From: M3007 sp964539805
GTDB taxonomy: Bacteria; Bacteroidota; Bacteroidia; Chitinophagales; Saprospiraceae
Direction: 5' to 3'
Assembly: GCA_964539805.1 (NCBI GenBank)
Contig: CAZIKN010000001.1
Span: 84,750-148,749 of the forward strand
Length of the DNA stretch: 64,000 nt
The translations under genes and the position numbers were made by a program. Below, in pieces: positions 26,201 to 34,602 of the stretch. Numbering within the stretch: position 1 is the first letter of the stretch; every line of letters begins with the position of its first letter. The notes beneath the pieces were generated by a model. The model had not been told where the DNA came from and ran no database searches. It saw only the letters and a program-made list of their open reading frames with translations.

Positions 26201-28762
26201 ATGAACAAAGTTGTTTTCCTGCCCATCCGTTTGCTTGTACTGCTGGCGGTTTGTGCGCTTTCCTTGCCCATAGCTGGCCAAACGAAAAAAGGCTTCAAGG
26301 CTCTTGACAAACAAAAATGGGACGAAGCCTTTGCAGCCTTTGCCCTTGACTCTGCCCATCAGGAACTTAAGCCGGTAGCCCTGTTCGGTATGGCCAAAAC
26401 CTTGAGCGACCTTAACAATCCCAACAAAAACCTTCGCCGTGGTATGTACTACCAAACTGCAGCCAAAGTTGCCTGGAAATCACTAAAGCCCAGTCAGCGC
26501 AATGAGCTGACCAAAGACTGGGATGTGAAAGGGATAGATATTGACAAACTGCGCACTCAAACGGCCAATGCGGTGTGGAAAACTTTGAACAAGGATAAAT
26601 CAACAATTAAGGAAGTGGATGAATACATTAATGCATTCCCCTCTCTTAACCCTGATCGGGATCAAAAAGCCCGTGAAATGCAGGAATCCGTTTTGGAAAG
26701 GGCCATTTATGAGGCAAAAACCTATCAGGATTATGCCTACTTGAGCCAGAACCATAGGAAAAGCATACCTGAAAAATTCCCTTCCGCTCTGGAAAACATT
26801 GATGACAAGGCAATCACTTTGTTTCTGGAAAGCAATGGAATAGATAAAATCGGCCAATTTTTTAAGGAGGTATCCAACCACCCCATTTCAAAAGATCGCC
26901 AACGCGAGCGTTTTGCCGATGTGTACAAGGCTACAGAGCTGCGCCCTTTGGTGACTTTTATCAATGATGCGCCTCGGAGTGCATTTGCCACCATGGCACG
27001 CCAAAAAGCGCTTGATATCCTTAAGAAAAAGCCCCTTTCCGATGCAGATCGCGCCAAGTACCCGCAGGAGGAGCGCAATGTGCTGGTTGACCTTGAATTA
27101 GAGGCAAGCGGGGTAAGCATTAACACGCGCCGACCTTTTAACGAAAGTGAATTAAATGATTGGAAAACATTTATAAAGCGCACGGCTCCCACATACCGCG
27201 GTTGGCAGGCATTTGAAAAGCTGTTTGAACATTACATGAACAAACGGGACTGGAAAATGTCCTCTACACTTTTGCATGAACATGAATCACTTTTCCCAGA
27301 CAAAAAGAAATGGTTTGGCACATTAATCCCTTTGGTAGATGCGCCGGATAGCGGTATAGCCCCCCAGGATGCAGGGCCCAATATCAACGCCGCCGGATCT
27401 GAATACGTACCCGTCCCGAGTGCGGATGGCAAATATTTGTATTTCTGTGGTTCCAATAGAGCGGACAATGAAAATGGCGAAGACATTTTTGTCAGCACTT
27501 TTGAGAACGGACAGTGGAGCAAGCCAAGTCTTATCAAAGAACTAAGCGGTTTTGGCAATCAGGCACCACTTTCTATCACGGCAGATGGCAACAGGATGAT
27601 CATTTTTGATGATGGCAAACCGTTTTATTCGGATAAAACAGCTACCGGGTGGGCTGAGGCTAAACCGTTGGAACTGAACACCTCTATGTTCGGCTGGGTG
27701 GGCTTGGTACAAATAGCGCCAAACAACCAGGTAATGATCCTTGAGGCTCGTGGCGACAATATGTCCGCAACTGACCTGTATATTTCCCTTCGCCAGCCTG
27801 ATGGCTCTTGGAAGGATCCCATTCGTTTGGATACTACCATCAACACCAATCAAGAAGACCGCAGCGCCTATTTGCATCCTGATATGCGTACCCTTTACTT
27901 CAGCAGTGCCGGCCACAACGGCTTAGGCGGTATGGATGTATTCAAAACCACCCGCTTGGACGATACGTGGCTGCGTTGGAGCAAGCCCGTGAACTTGGGC
28001 AAGGAGGTCAATACCATGAGCGATGACTGGGCCTACAAAGTAACAACTGATGGCATAACTGCCTGGTTTTCAAATAGAAAAACCAGTACCAACCAGGATA
28101 TATTCACCATAACACTGCCCGAGAATATGCGCCCGCAATCCGTCCGTGTTGTGGAGTTGCAGGTGAAGGACAATCAAGGCGTGGCATTGGAGGCTGAGGT
28201 AGTGTTGGAAGACCCACTCACTGGGCAAAAAGTTGGCCTTTTCCGTACAGATCCTACCAACGGAAAAACATTTATCACGGTGCCAAATGATAAAAGCTAC
28301 ACCCTGCGCCTCCAAAAAGAAGGATATTACCCGAAAAGTATGCCTTTGCCCAAGCAAGAAAAAGCCTCGGCCAAGTTGGATATAGTATGGAAGCCGGTGA
28401 GCCTCCCTGAAATGCTGGAAAAAGGCAAAACAGAGGTATTGAACATCTTTTTTGACTATGACAAATCAACGCTTCGCCCCGAATCTATGCCAGAACTGCA
28501 AAAGGTAGCAGAATTGGCACAAAAGAACAATTACCGCATCAATTTGTTGGGTTATTCGGACAATGCCGGTGGCCCTGCCTATAATACTGAACTTTCCCAG
28601 CGCCGCAGCAATGCCGCCCGACAGGCCCTTATTGACCTGGGGGTATCAGCAGATAAAATTACGGCAAAGGGTTATGGCGAGGCCAATCCGGTAGCAGATA
28701 ACAAAACAGAAGAAGGACGCCAGCTCAATCGGCGCGTAGAAGTTCAGTTTTTAAAGGGATAA
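26201..28762 (+). CDS. OmpA family protein with PD40 propeller
   Basis: An 853-residue exported protein from the ATG at 26201, where the signal peptide starts (cleavage near LPIAGQ). The longer frame from 26036 overlaps ribD and has no signal. Residues 25-380 are mostly helical with TPR-like character. Residues 400-640 form PD40 blades (YVPVPSADGKYLYFCGSN, TLYFSSAGHNGLGGMDVF). Residues 650-735 are a carboxypeptidase-regulatory-like beta domain. Residues 748-853 are OmpA (LNIFFDYDKSTLRPES, LLGYSDNAGGPAYN, RRSNAARQALIDLGV, and a final NRRVEVQF) and bind peptidoglycan. It resembles T9SS-linked PorE-type proteins, but the T9SS role is inference. It may be cotranscribed with the C1 peptidase 36 bases on. 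Confidence 0.89.
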   Translation: MNKVVFLPIRLLVLLAVCALSLPIAGQTKKGFKALDKQKWDEAFAAFALDSAHQELKPVALFGMAKTLSDLNNPNKNLRRGMYYQTAAKVAWKSLKPSQRNELTKDWDVKGIDIDKLRTQTANAVWKTLNKDKSTIKEVDEYINAFPSLNPDRDQKAREMQESVLERAIYEAKTYQDYAYLSQNHRKSIPEKFPSALENIDDKAITLFLESNGIDKIGQFFKEVSNHPISKDRQRERFADVYKATELRPLVTFINDAPRSAFATMARQKALDILKKKPLSDADRAKYPQEERNVLVDLELEASGVSINTRRPFNESELNDWKTFIKRTAPTYRGWQAFEKLFEHYMNKRDWKMSSTLLHEHESLFPDKKKWFGTLIPLVDAPDSGIAPQDAGPNINAAGSEYVPVPSADGKYLYFCGSNRADNENGEDIFVSTFENGQWSKPSLIKELSGFGNQAPLSITADGNRMIIFDDGKPFYSDKTATGWAEAKPLELNTSMFGWVGLVQIAPNNQVMILEARGDNMSATDLYISLRQPDGSWKDPIRLDTTINTNQEDRSAYLHPDMRTLYFSSAGHNGLGGMDVFKTTRLDDTWLRWSKPVNLGKEVNTMSDDWAYKVTTDGITAWFSNRKTSTNQDIFTITLPENMRPQSVRVVELQVKDNQGVALEAEVVLEDPLTGQKVGLFRTDPTNGKTFITVPNDKSYTLRLQKEGYYPKSMPLPKQEKASAKLDIVWKPVSLPEMLEKGKTEVLNIFFDYDKSTLRPESMPELQKVAELAQKNNYRINLLGYSDNAGGPAYNTELSQRRSNAARQALIDLGVSADKITAKGYGEANPVADNKTEEGRQLNRRVEVQFLKG

Positions 28763-28798
28763 TTGCACAAAACATAACATTTCAACACAAAATATATT

Positions 28799-30094
28799 AT
28801 GAAAAAAATATTTATATTTTTGCTCCTTGCGCTTTCAGGGGCTTCCATAGTAGCGCAAAAGCAAGAGCCATATAGTTTTAAGGAGCACAAACGTTTGGCC
28901 GCAACACCTGTAAAAAATCAGCAAAACACAGGTACCTGCTGGAGTTTTTCCACTACCTCTTTTTTGGAAAGTGAGATCATTCGCTTAGGTAAAGGTGAGG
29001 TTGATTTGTCAGAAATGTTTACGGTTCGTCATATTTATCGGAATAAATGTGAGAACTATGTCCGTAGGCAGGGCAGTGCCCAGTTGAGCCAAGGCGGCTT
29101 GGCACATGACAATCTGAATATCGTTCGCCAATATGGCTTAATGCCTGAGAGCGCATACCCCGGGCGTAAAAGCGCCGACAAGCCATTTAACCATACCCAG
29201 TTGGAAAAAGACCTTAAAAAGGCATGTGATGAGCTGGTTCAATTGGGAAAGGAAGGTAAATTGCCTATGAACTGGTTGTCTGGTATTGACAGCCTTTTAG
29301 ACATTGAGTTTGGCAAACTTCCACTTACTTTTGAGGTCAAAGGCACCCAGTTTTCACCCATCAGCTATCGGGATTACTTAGGCATCAATGCGGATGACTA
29401 TGTCAATATTACCTCATTTACACATCATCCCTTTCATACCTGGTTTATTTTGGAAGTACCCGACAATTTTTCAAACGGACAATTTTACAATTTGCCCTTG
29501 GGTGAAATGATGCGCTGTTTGGAATATTCACTTGGCCAGGGTTATACGGTGGAGTGGGATGCCGATGTCAGCAATGCGGGCTTTTCAGCGCGCAACGGCC
29601 TTGCGTTGGTGCCTCAATTGGATGGCAAAAAAGAAGATGATATGGCTGCGGTGTTCAAATATTGGAGTCCTGAAAAAGAAGTCAATCAACAATATCGCCA
29701 ACAGTTGTTTGACCAACAAATAACAATGGATGATCATTTGATGCACATAACAGGTATGATGGATGAATCACACAGCGGCAATTTTTACGTGGTGAAAAAT
29801 TCATGGGGCGAAGTGTCGGACAACAAAGGCTACGTATATGTCTCAGAAGCCTATATGCGTTTGAATACCATCTCGTTTACCCTGCACAAAAATGCAATTC
29901 CTGCTGATCTGCGTGTCAAGATACTTAAACCATCGCCAGATGCAACCATATCACCAGTACAAATGGATAATAAGGGGTCGGACCCGGCTAAAGTGATACA
30001 GCCCGGAAGTATTCGGGCCATTAAACCACGCGCTGCAAACCCCCGCACCATGCCGACGGATCGAGACGTGAAACCACAAGAAGAGAACAACTGA
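28799..30094 (+). CDS. C1 family cysteine aminopeptidase (bleomycin hydrolase/PepC type), exported
   Basis: A 431-residue papain-fold peptidase with a signal peptide (MKKIFIFLLLALSGASIVAQ). The catalytic residues are seen: Gln41 and Cys47 in VKNQQNTGTCWSFS, His316 in HLMHITGM and Asn334 in VKNSWGE. These four fit bleomycin hydrolase/aminopeptidase C. The family is normally cytosolic and hexameric; the signal peptide means a periplasmic or surface version, common in Bacteroidota. After about residue 365 there is a basic, Pro-rich tail of about 60 residues with no known domain. The gene overlaps transcriptionally with tsaB, which starts 6 bases after its stop. Confidence 0.91.
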   Translation: MKKIFIFLLLALSGASIVAQKQEPYSFKEHKRLAATPVKNQQNTGTCWSFSTTSFLESEIIRLGKGEVDLSEMFTVRHIYRNKCENYVRRQGSAQLSQGGLAHDNLNIVRQYGLMPESAYPGRKSADKPFNHTQLEKDLKKACDELVQLGKEGKLPMNWLSGIDSLLDIEFGKLPLTFEVKGTQFSPISYRDYLGINADDYVNITSFTHHPFHTWFILEVPDNFSNGQFYNLPLGEMMRCLEYSLGQGYTVEWDADVSNAGFSARNGLALVPQLDGKKEDDMAAVFKYWSPEKEVNQQYRQQLFDQQITMDDHLMHITGMMDESHSGNFYVVKNSWGEVSDNKGYVYVSEAYMRLNTISFTLHKNAIPADLRVKILKPSPDATISPVQMDNKGSDPAKVIQPGSIRAIKPRAANPRTMPTDRDVKPQEENN

Positions 30095-30100
30095 TCAAAT

Positions 30101-30826
30101 TTGGCCAAGATATTATTAATTGAAACAGCCACAGAGGTTTGCTCAGCCGCTATTGCGCAAGAAGGGCAGATCATGGCCATGGCAGAAGTAACCAACAGCT
30201 CCAACCATGCGGCACTGCTTACGATGCAGATACAAGATTGCTGTGTGCAAAGTGAAATTTCCCTGGCCGAGTTGGATGCAATTGCGGTCAGTAGTGGGCC
30301 TGGGTCCTATACATCATTACGTGTAGGCGCCTCCGTGGCAAAAGGCATTTGCTATGCCTTGGACAAGCCTTTGATCACTGTAGATACCCTATTGAGCATG
30401 GCCATGGCCTCAGGCCTTGAGCTGCCAAATTCCCCTGATACAAAGCAGGTATATATCCCCATGATTGATGCACGCCGTCAAGAAGTATGGCTGGCGGTAT
30501 ATGATACTGATTTTAAGGTTTTGATACCTGCACAGCCCTTGATAATTGCCAACAATTTATTTGATAATGACCTTTTGCGCGCGTTTGGGCCGGACAACGG
30601 CGTAAGGCCGGTAAGGTCTGTATTGTCAGGGAACGGTATGTTTAAGGCTGAAAATGCTATGGATATACAGAAAGCGGCATTTAGTAGCATAAAAAAATGT
30701 AGCGCTGAATTTTTAGCTGTATTAGCTGAGGCTGCTTTTCAGAGTGCTGATTATCAAGATATTGCTACTTGGACGCCGTTTTACATGAAAGCCCCGAATA
30801 TTACAAAACCTGTTAATGTATTATAA
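30101..30826 (+). CDS. tsaB: tRNA threonylcarbamoyladenosine biosynthesis protein TsaB
   Basis: A 241-residue ASKHA-fold protein that starts with TTG (MAKILLIETATEVCS is the usual opening). It has SSGPGSYTSLRVGASVAKGICYAL, the TsaB/TsaD-like nucleotide-fold segment, and IPMIDARRQEVWLAVYD, which is characteristic of TsaB. TsaB pairs with TsaD and TsaE to make the t6A modification at position 37 of ANN-decoding tRNAs. TsaD and TsaE are elsewhere. It lies 6 bases after the C1 peptidase gene, so translation is probably linked. The gene is 181 bases upstream of an ArsR-type regulator. Confidence 0.92.
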   Translation: MAKILLIETATEVCSAAIAQEGQIMAMAEVTNSSNHAALLTMQIQDCCVQSEISLAELDAIAVSSGPGSYTSLRVGASVAKGICYALDKPLITVDTLLSMAMASGLELPNSPDTKQVYIPMIDARRQEVWLAVYDTDFKVLIPAQPLIIANNLFDNDLLRAFGPDNGVRPVRSVLSGNGMFKAENAMDIQKAAFSSIKKCSAEFLAVLAEAAFQSADYQDIATWTPFYMKAPNITKPVNVL

Positions 30827-30839
30827 AGATTGGAATTTT

Positions 30840-30871
30840 TTTGGACTGAATTTCAATAAGTTGTACATTTG
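30840..30871 (+). promoter_or_regulatory. Promoter of the ArsR-type regulator
   Basis: TTTG (30840-30843), a 20-nt spacer and TACATTTG (30864-30871) match the full Bacteroidota promoter consensus. The leader to the ATG at 31008 would be about 130 bases, AT-rich and without a recognised riboswitch. Confidence 0.65.
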
Positions 30872-31007
30872 CCCCCGATATTTGTTTGCTATTTTTTTAA
30901 TCGTTTACACTTTTCTTCCTGCCTTTTATATATTGAAAAATTGGCATAATATCTGTAATGTTATTTGCTGGTTCAAAAACTGATTTTTTTAATTTCAAAC
31001 ATTTTAT

Positions 31008-31349
31008 ATGAGAAAGGCAAAACTAGAGAAGGTCGTATTGAAAAATGGTTCAGAAGATCTTCAATTGGATTACACTGAATTACGCAAAGCTGTACTGGTA
31101 TTGCGTGCCGTAAACCACAAACTTAGACAAACGATGATTGATTTATTAGATGAAAACCAGCGCATGACGGTAACTGATATTTACGTAAAAATGCGGCTGG
31201 AACAAAGTGTGGCAAGTCAACATCTCGCTATTTTGCGTCGTGCAGGCGTGGTTATTACGGAACGCAATGGTAAATTCATCTACTATTCGTTGAACAAAAG
31301 CCGTTTGGGCCAGATTTCACAAGTTGTAGAAGAATTGCTCGCGGCTTAA
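31008..31349 (+). CDS. ArsR-family winged-helix transcriptional regulator
   Basis: A 113-residue regulator. The winged helix covers about residues 28-100, with TVTDIYVKMRLEQSVASQHLAILRRAGVV read here as the helix-turn-helix (QSVASQHLAILRRAG recognition helix) and the wing ERNGKFIYYSLN. No ArsR-type metal-binding Cys pair is seen in the alpha-3 region, so it is unlikely to sense arsenic or cadmium; the signal is unknown. It stands alone between tsaB and a histidine phosphatase, with its own promoter and a terminator hairpin downstream. Single-gene setting suggests it acts on distant or its own promoter. Confidence 0.9.
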   Translation: MRKAKLEKVVLKNGSEDLQLDYTELRKAVLVLRAVNHKLRQTMIDLLDENQRMTVTDIYVKMRLEQSVASQHLAILRRAGVVITERNGKFIYYSLNKSRLGQISQVVEELLAA

Positions 31350-31390
31350 AGCCTGCTTGCTCAAACACCGAAAAGATATTGACCAATAAA

Positions 31391-31428
31391 ACAGAGCCAT
31401 CCCGTTTTCCGGTGATGGCTCTTGTTTT
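31391..31428 (+). terminator. Intrinsic terminator of the ArsR-type gene
   Basis: The stem agagccatc/gatggctct (31393-31401 with 31414-31422) has a 12-base loop and is followed by tgttttt. It lies 43 bases after the stop codon. Confidence 0.75.
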
Positions 31429-31467
31429 TCAACCGCTATTTCCATACATTATATAAAGCACTTTTTG

Positions 31468-32076
31468 ATGCCCAAGATTTTAAATCTAAATCTCCTGATC
31501 TGTGTTTTTGCACTGCTGAACTGTACCGCAAATACCAAAAATAATATGATTGCTCAACCTGTTAGCCGTATTACGGCCAATCAGATCATCCAAAAGGATG
31601 GCCAAGTTATAGCCTTGCCCGGTGCTGAGGATAGCAGCTTGATTATTCTTTTTTGCGTGCGCCACTGCGAAAAGGAAAAAGATGGAACCAAAGACCCCAA
31701 TCTGACAGCTGAGGGACAGGCCAGAGCAGCCCAATTGGGGAGAATATTGGCCGATGCTCAACTGACAAGAGTAAGTGCCACACCATATAAACGCACCCAA
31801 CAAACGGCAATGGCCGTGCGGGAAGCAGCGGGCAACAAAATATCATTGGAAACCTATCCGCCTGACGCACAAGAGGTATTTGTATCATCCTTATTAGCAG
31901 GTGGCGGAGGAAAGCGATACCTTATTGTGGGGCATCAGAATACAATACCCGAGCTTTTGAACTACCTGCTGGGAGATGTCAGGTACTATAATCTGGGTGA
32001 TTATGAATACGATAAACTGTTTATTGTAAGGACTAAAGCTGTGGGTCAGACAGAAGTACTTCAGGCAAGCTATTAA
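31468..32076 (+). CDS. Histidine phosphatase family lipoprotein
   Basis: A 202-residue protein from the ATG at 31468 (a TTG one codon earlier is an alternative). The N-terminal lipobox region LLICVFALLNC suggests a lipoprotein anchored at the Cys near residue 19. The phosphatase core has the RHG-type motif as CVRHCEKEKDG, whose His is phosphorylated, the SATPYKRTQQTA segment and the second active His in IVGHQNTIPELL. Substrates are unknown; family members act on phosphosugars or small phosphates. The last 44 bases overlap the convergent radical SAM gene. Confidence 0.89.
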   Translation: MPKILNLNLLICVFALLNCTANTKNNMIAQPVSRITANQIIQKDGQVIALPGAEDSSLIILFCVRHCEKEKDGTKDPNLTAEGQARAAQLGRILADAQLTRVSATPYKRTQQTAMAVREAAGNKISLETYPPDAQEVFVSSLLAGGGGKRYLIVGHQNTIPELLNYLLGDVRYYNLGDYEYDKLFIVRTKAVGQTEVLQASY

Positions 32077-33748
32077 CCCTTGTTTCGGGCATGCTTTCAA
32101 AAAAATTAAGCATAAGTGGTTGATTCACGCCATTATAAGCAAACAGTATAACGGCATTTTGGGCTTCAATACGGTTCTCTGAATCAAAAATAGCCAGATC
32201 AAAAGTTAAGGGCAGGCCTATGAATCGGTAAACCCTCGCATCCAAGCTTGTTTGGCTTATGTAGCCACTTTTGCTCACTTTGTCTATTTCCGGAACAACA
32301 CTGGCTTTGGGTCTGGTTTTGTATGAAAGATGGTAGTCAATGGCCAATAATTGGTGCATTATGGGGTCGTCAGGGTAATAACTTTGAACGAAATCGGTCA
32401 AGCTGTCAAATACATTATTCAAGGAATACCGATGAAAATCATGCCGCTTGCCCCAGTAATCCCCGAAATGTAGCAGGAAGTCAAATACTCCGTATGTTAT
32501 GGATACATATTTGAGCATTCGAGGGCATCTTTTTTTGTTCCAAAGTATCTCGAGCGCGTGCTCTACCTCTTCTATCTTACGCAGTTCTTCACGACTAAGA
32601 TATTGGCTTTTAATGATTTGATAAGGCGGGTTGCTGTCAAATACATAACCGTGCTGCGCATGTTTACTTCGCATAGGGGTGCCTTTAAGAAACTTTAGGA
32701 AACCCAACTGAAGCTCTGGCGGGTGCAAGGCAAACACCGTTTCAAAACTATATTTTACATCATCCCAATATTCTAAAGGCAAACCGACGATCAGATCCAA
32801 GTGCATTTCGATCTTGTGCCTAAGTGTTTCTACCACAGCCTGTATTTTATGAAAGTGCTGTTTGCGGCTAACCGCCAGGTTAACTTCCCGACTTACTGAC
32901 TGGATACCGATTTCAAAGCGGAACAATCCGGCAGGTACATGGTCCTCAATGTATCGTATAAGATCAGGGTGCAAAATATCTGCGGTTATTTCAAACTGGA
33001 ATACGTTGCCGGGCTTGTGGTGCGATAGAATGTATTGAAAAATATCCAATGAAAAATCGCGCTTGACATTAAAGGTGCGATCCAAAAACTTGATCACCCG
33101 ACCATGTTGCATCACGAACAACAATTGTTTTTTGATGGTGTCATTGGGCAGGTAGCGCACTTTGTTGTCAAGGCTGGCCAAACAAAACTCACATTTGTAC
33201 GGACAACCTCTTGAGGTCTCAATGTAAACAACCTTATGGGCCAAATCTTCAGCTGGCTCGTAGGCATAAGGGTTGATATCTTGGTATTCTTTCAGGTCAA
33301 ATGTTACATTTTGTGGATTGTACAATACCTCACCATGCTCTTTGTGCACGAGATTGGGCACTTCGCCGAGGTAGGGATATGACAACAAAAAACGTTGAAA
33401 AGGAATTTCACCTTCTCCTGTAATGATGTAATCAACCTGATCTGTTGTGATAATTTCTTGCCAATCATAACTTACTTCGGGGCCGCCGAGTAGTATTTTG
33501 GTCGCCGGGTTTTTGGCTTTTATCCGTGCTGCCACATCAAGCGTTTGGGTAATGTTCCAGATGTAACAACTAAAGGCAACGATGTCATATTGAGCGCAAT
33601 AATGTGCTGTTTCATCTTTGTCCTGCTTTATGGTAAACTCTTTCCATTCCAGACCAGGATGCGCCTGATGGTTTTGGGCATACAACAGTCGTATGGCCAA
33701 ATTGGTGTGGATATACTTGGCATTGAGGGTGGTGAGTAGGACTTTCAT
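32033..33748 (-). CDS. B12-binding-like radical SAM protein (DUF4080 type)
   Basis: A 571-residue protein. Residues 1-130 form a cobalamin-binding-like Rossmann domain (FSCYIWNITQTLDVA, LLGGPEVSYD), without an obvious DxHxxG cobalamin motif. The radical SAM domain has the iron-sulfur motif RGCPYKCEFC (Cys182, Cys186, Cys189), then FLDRTFNV and the ITADIL and LIVGLPLEYWDD segments. The C-terminal DUF4080-like region (about 430-560) holds YYPDDPIMHQLLAIDYHL. The reaction is unknown for this group. Its 3' end overlaps the convergent phosphatase gene by 44 bases. The promoter is likely at 33810-33817. Confidence 0.89.
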   Translation of the reverse strand: MKVLLTTLNAKYIHTNLAIRLLYAQNHQAHPGLEWKEFTIKQDKDETAHYCAQYDIVAFSCYIWNITQTLDVAARIKAKNPATKILLGGPEVSYDWQEIITTDQVDYIITGEGEIPFQRFLLSYPYLGEVPNLVHKEHGEVLYNPQNVTFDLKEYQDINPYAYEPAEDLAHKVVYIETSRGCPYKCEFCLASLDNKVRYLPNDTIKKQLLFVMQHGRVIKFLDRTFNVKRDFSLDIFQYILSHHKPGNVFQFEITADILHPDLIRYIEDHVPAGLFRFEIGIQSVSREVNLAVSRKQHFHKIQAVVETLRHKIEMHLDLIVGLPLEYWDDVKYSFETVFALHPPELQLGFLKFLKGTPMRSKHAQHGYVFDSNPPYQIIKSQYLSREELRKIEEVEHALEILWNKKRCPRMLKYVSITYGVFDFLLHFGDYWGKRHDFHRYSLNNVFDSLTDFVQSYYPDDPIMHQLLAIDYHLSYKTRPKASVVPEIDKVSKSGYISQTSLDARVYRFIGLPLTFDLAIFDSENRIEAQNAVILFAYNGVNQPLMLNFFESMPETRVNSLPEVLLSDPQL

Positions 33749-33809
33749 GCTCGGTCAGATTCCCCTAAACCGTTGTTTGCGAGGGTAGTGTTTTGGGTGA
33801 AATCAGGCA

Positions 33810-33817
33810 CAAATATA
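33810..33817 (-). promoter_or_regulatory. Candidate -7 box of the radical SAM gene
   Basis: Minus-strand TATATTTG matches TAnnTTTG in the short gap between the DoxX-like gene and the radical SAM gene, 62 bases upstream of its ATG. It implies separate transcription of the two. Confidence 0.45.
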
Positions 33818-33845
33818 GTTCATTTCCTTGGCAGCCCATCCTTCT

Positions 33846-34469
33846 TTACCGAAAGAGCTGGAATATCACCCTTGGAATGGCCAAACCAAACTCCAAAATC
33901 ACGGCAAGAACAGGTAAGGCCAGATATGCCCAGACAGGATACCCAAACTTTGTACTTACTCCTTCCCATGCTGCCTTCCAGATCAGCAACAAGCGATCTT
34001 TGTAGTGCCACAGAATGAAAAAATCTAATAATATATAAAAAGAAAGGCGCCAGGTAAATCCTTCTTTCAGATGAGGGGGCATAAAACTCAGATCAATGAC
34101 AAGTATGGTGCTGACAATGGGCAGGAAGATAAACGCGCCAAGTATTGCCGTTTGGTGAAAGATTAGCATCAGGCCACAAATGATCTGTGATACCCCGATG
34201 AAAGACTTAAAAGGCTCATGGTCAAACAAATACCATGATAAACGGAATAAATCCACCTGATTCAACGGTGTTATCAACTCCGATTCTGTTATGCCAAATT
34301 GGCCTTCTGTCAGTTTGGCATAACCATAGCTAAGGAATGTCCATCCCAATAAAAATCGGGCAACTAAGACAAAATAATCTTGGATTTTTGCATGCATCAT
34401 GTTGCATAAGTGGATTTTTGACATTGTATTTCCATTCATATTAGACCAAAATGGTTTTTCAAACGACAT
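33846..34469 (-). CDS. DoxX-like integral membrane protein
   Basis: A 207-residue membrane protein with four or five hydrophobic helices (YFVLVARFLLGWTFLSYGYA, FIGVSQIICGLMLIF, ILGAFIFLPIVSTILVI, FYILLDFFILW, and a final ALPVLAVILEFGLAIP). The first-helix motif LGWTFLSYGYAKL resembles DoxX-type proteins, whose role is unclear. The start is uncertain: in-frame ATGs at 34439, 34424 and near 34398 could give a shorter N-terminus without affecting the helices. The gene is flanked by a promoter box for the next gene on one side and a repeat-containing intergenic space on the other. Confidence 0.75.
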   Translation of the reverse strand: MSFEKPFWSNMNGNTMSKIHLCNMMHAKIQDYFVLVARFLLGWTFLSYGYAKLTEGQFGITESELITPLNQVDLFRLSWYLFDHEPFKSFIGVSQIICGLMLIFHQTAILGAFIFLPIVSTILVIDLSFMPPHLKEGFTWRLSFYILLDFFILWHYKDRLLLIWKAAWEGVSTKFGYPVWAYLALPVLAVILEFGLAIPRVIFQLFR

Positions 34470-34502
34470 AAGAGCATATCTGTGATAAAACCTGCCTCCT
34501 CA

Positions 34503-34544
34503 GCGGGCCTGTCCGACCATAAAGGGCGGGCCTGTCCGCCCATA
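34503..34544. repeat. Two-copy GC-rich direct repeat
   Basis: gcgggcctgtccgaccata (34503-34521) and gcgggcctgtccgcccata (34526-34544) differ by one base and have a 23-base period. They lie between the divergent DoxX-like and CRTAC1 genes and contrast with the AT-rich intergenic DNA elsewhere. Function unknown; they may be an operator or a repeat-element trace. Confidence 0.6.
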
Positions 34545-34602
34545 CAAGATTGCTTTTTTATGGTTTGAAGCCGATTTTCATCTAACTTTCCGCCCAAAAA
34601 AG

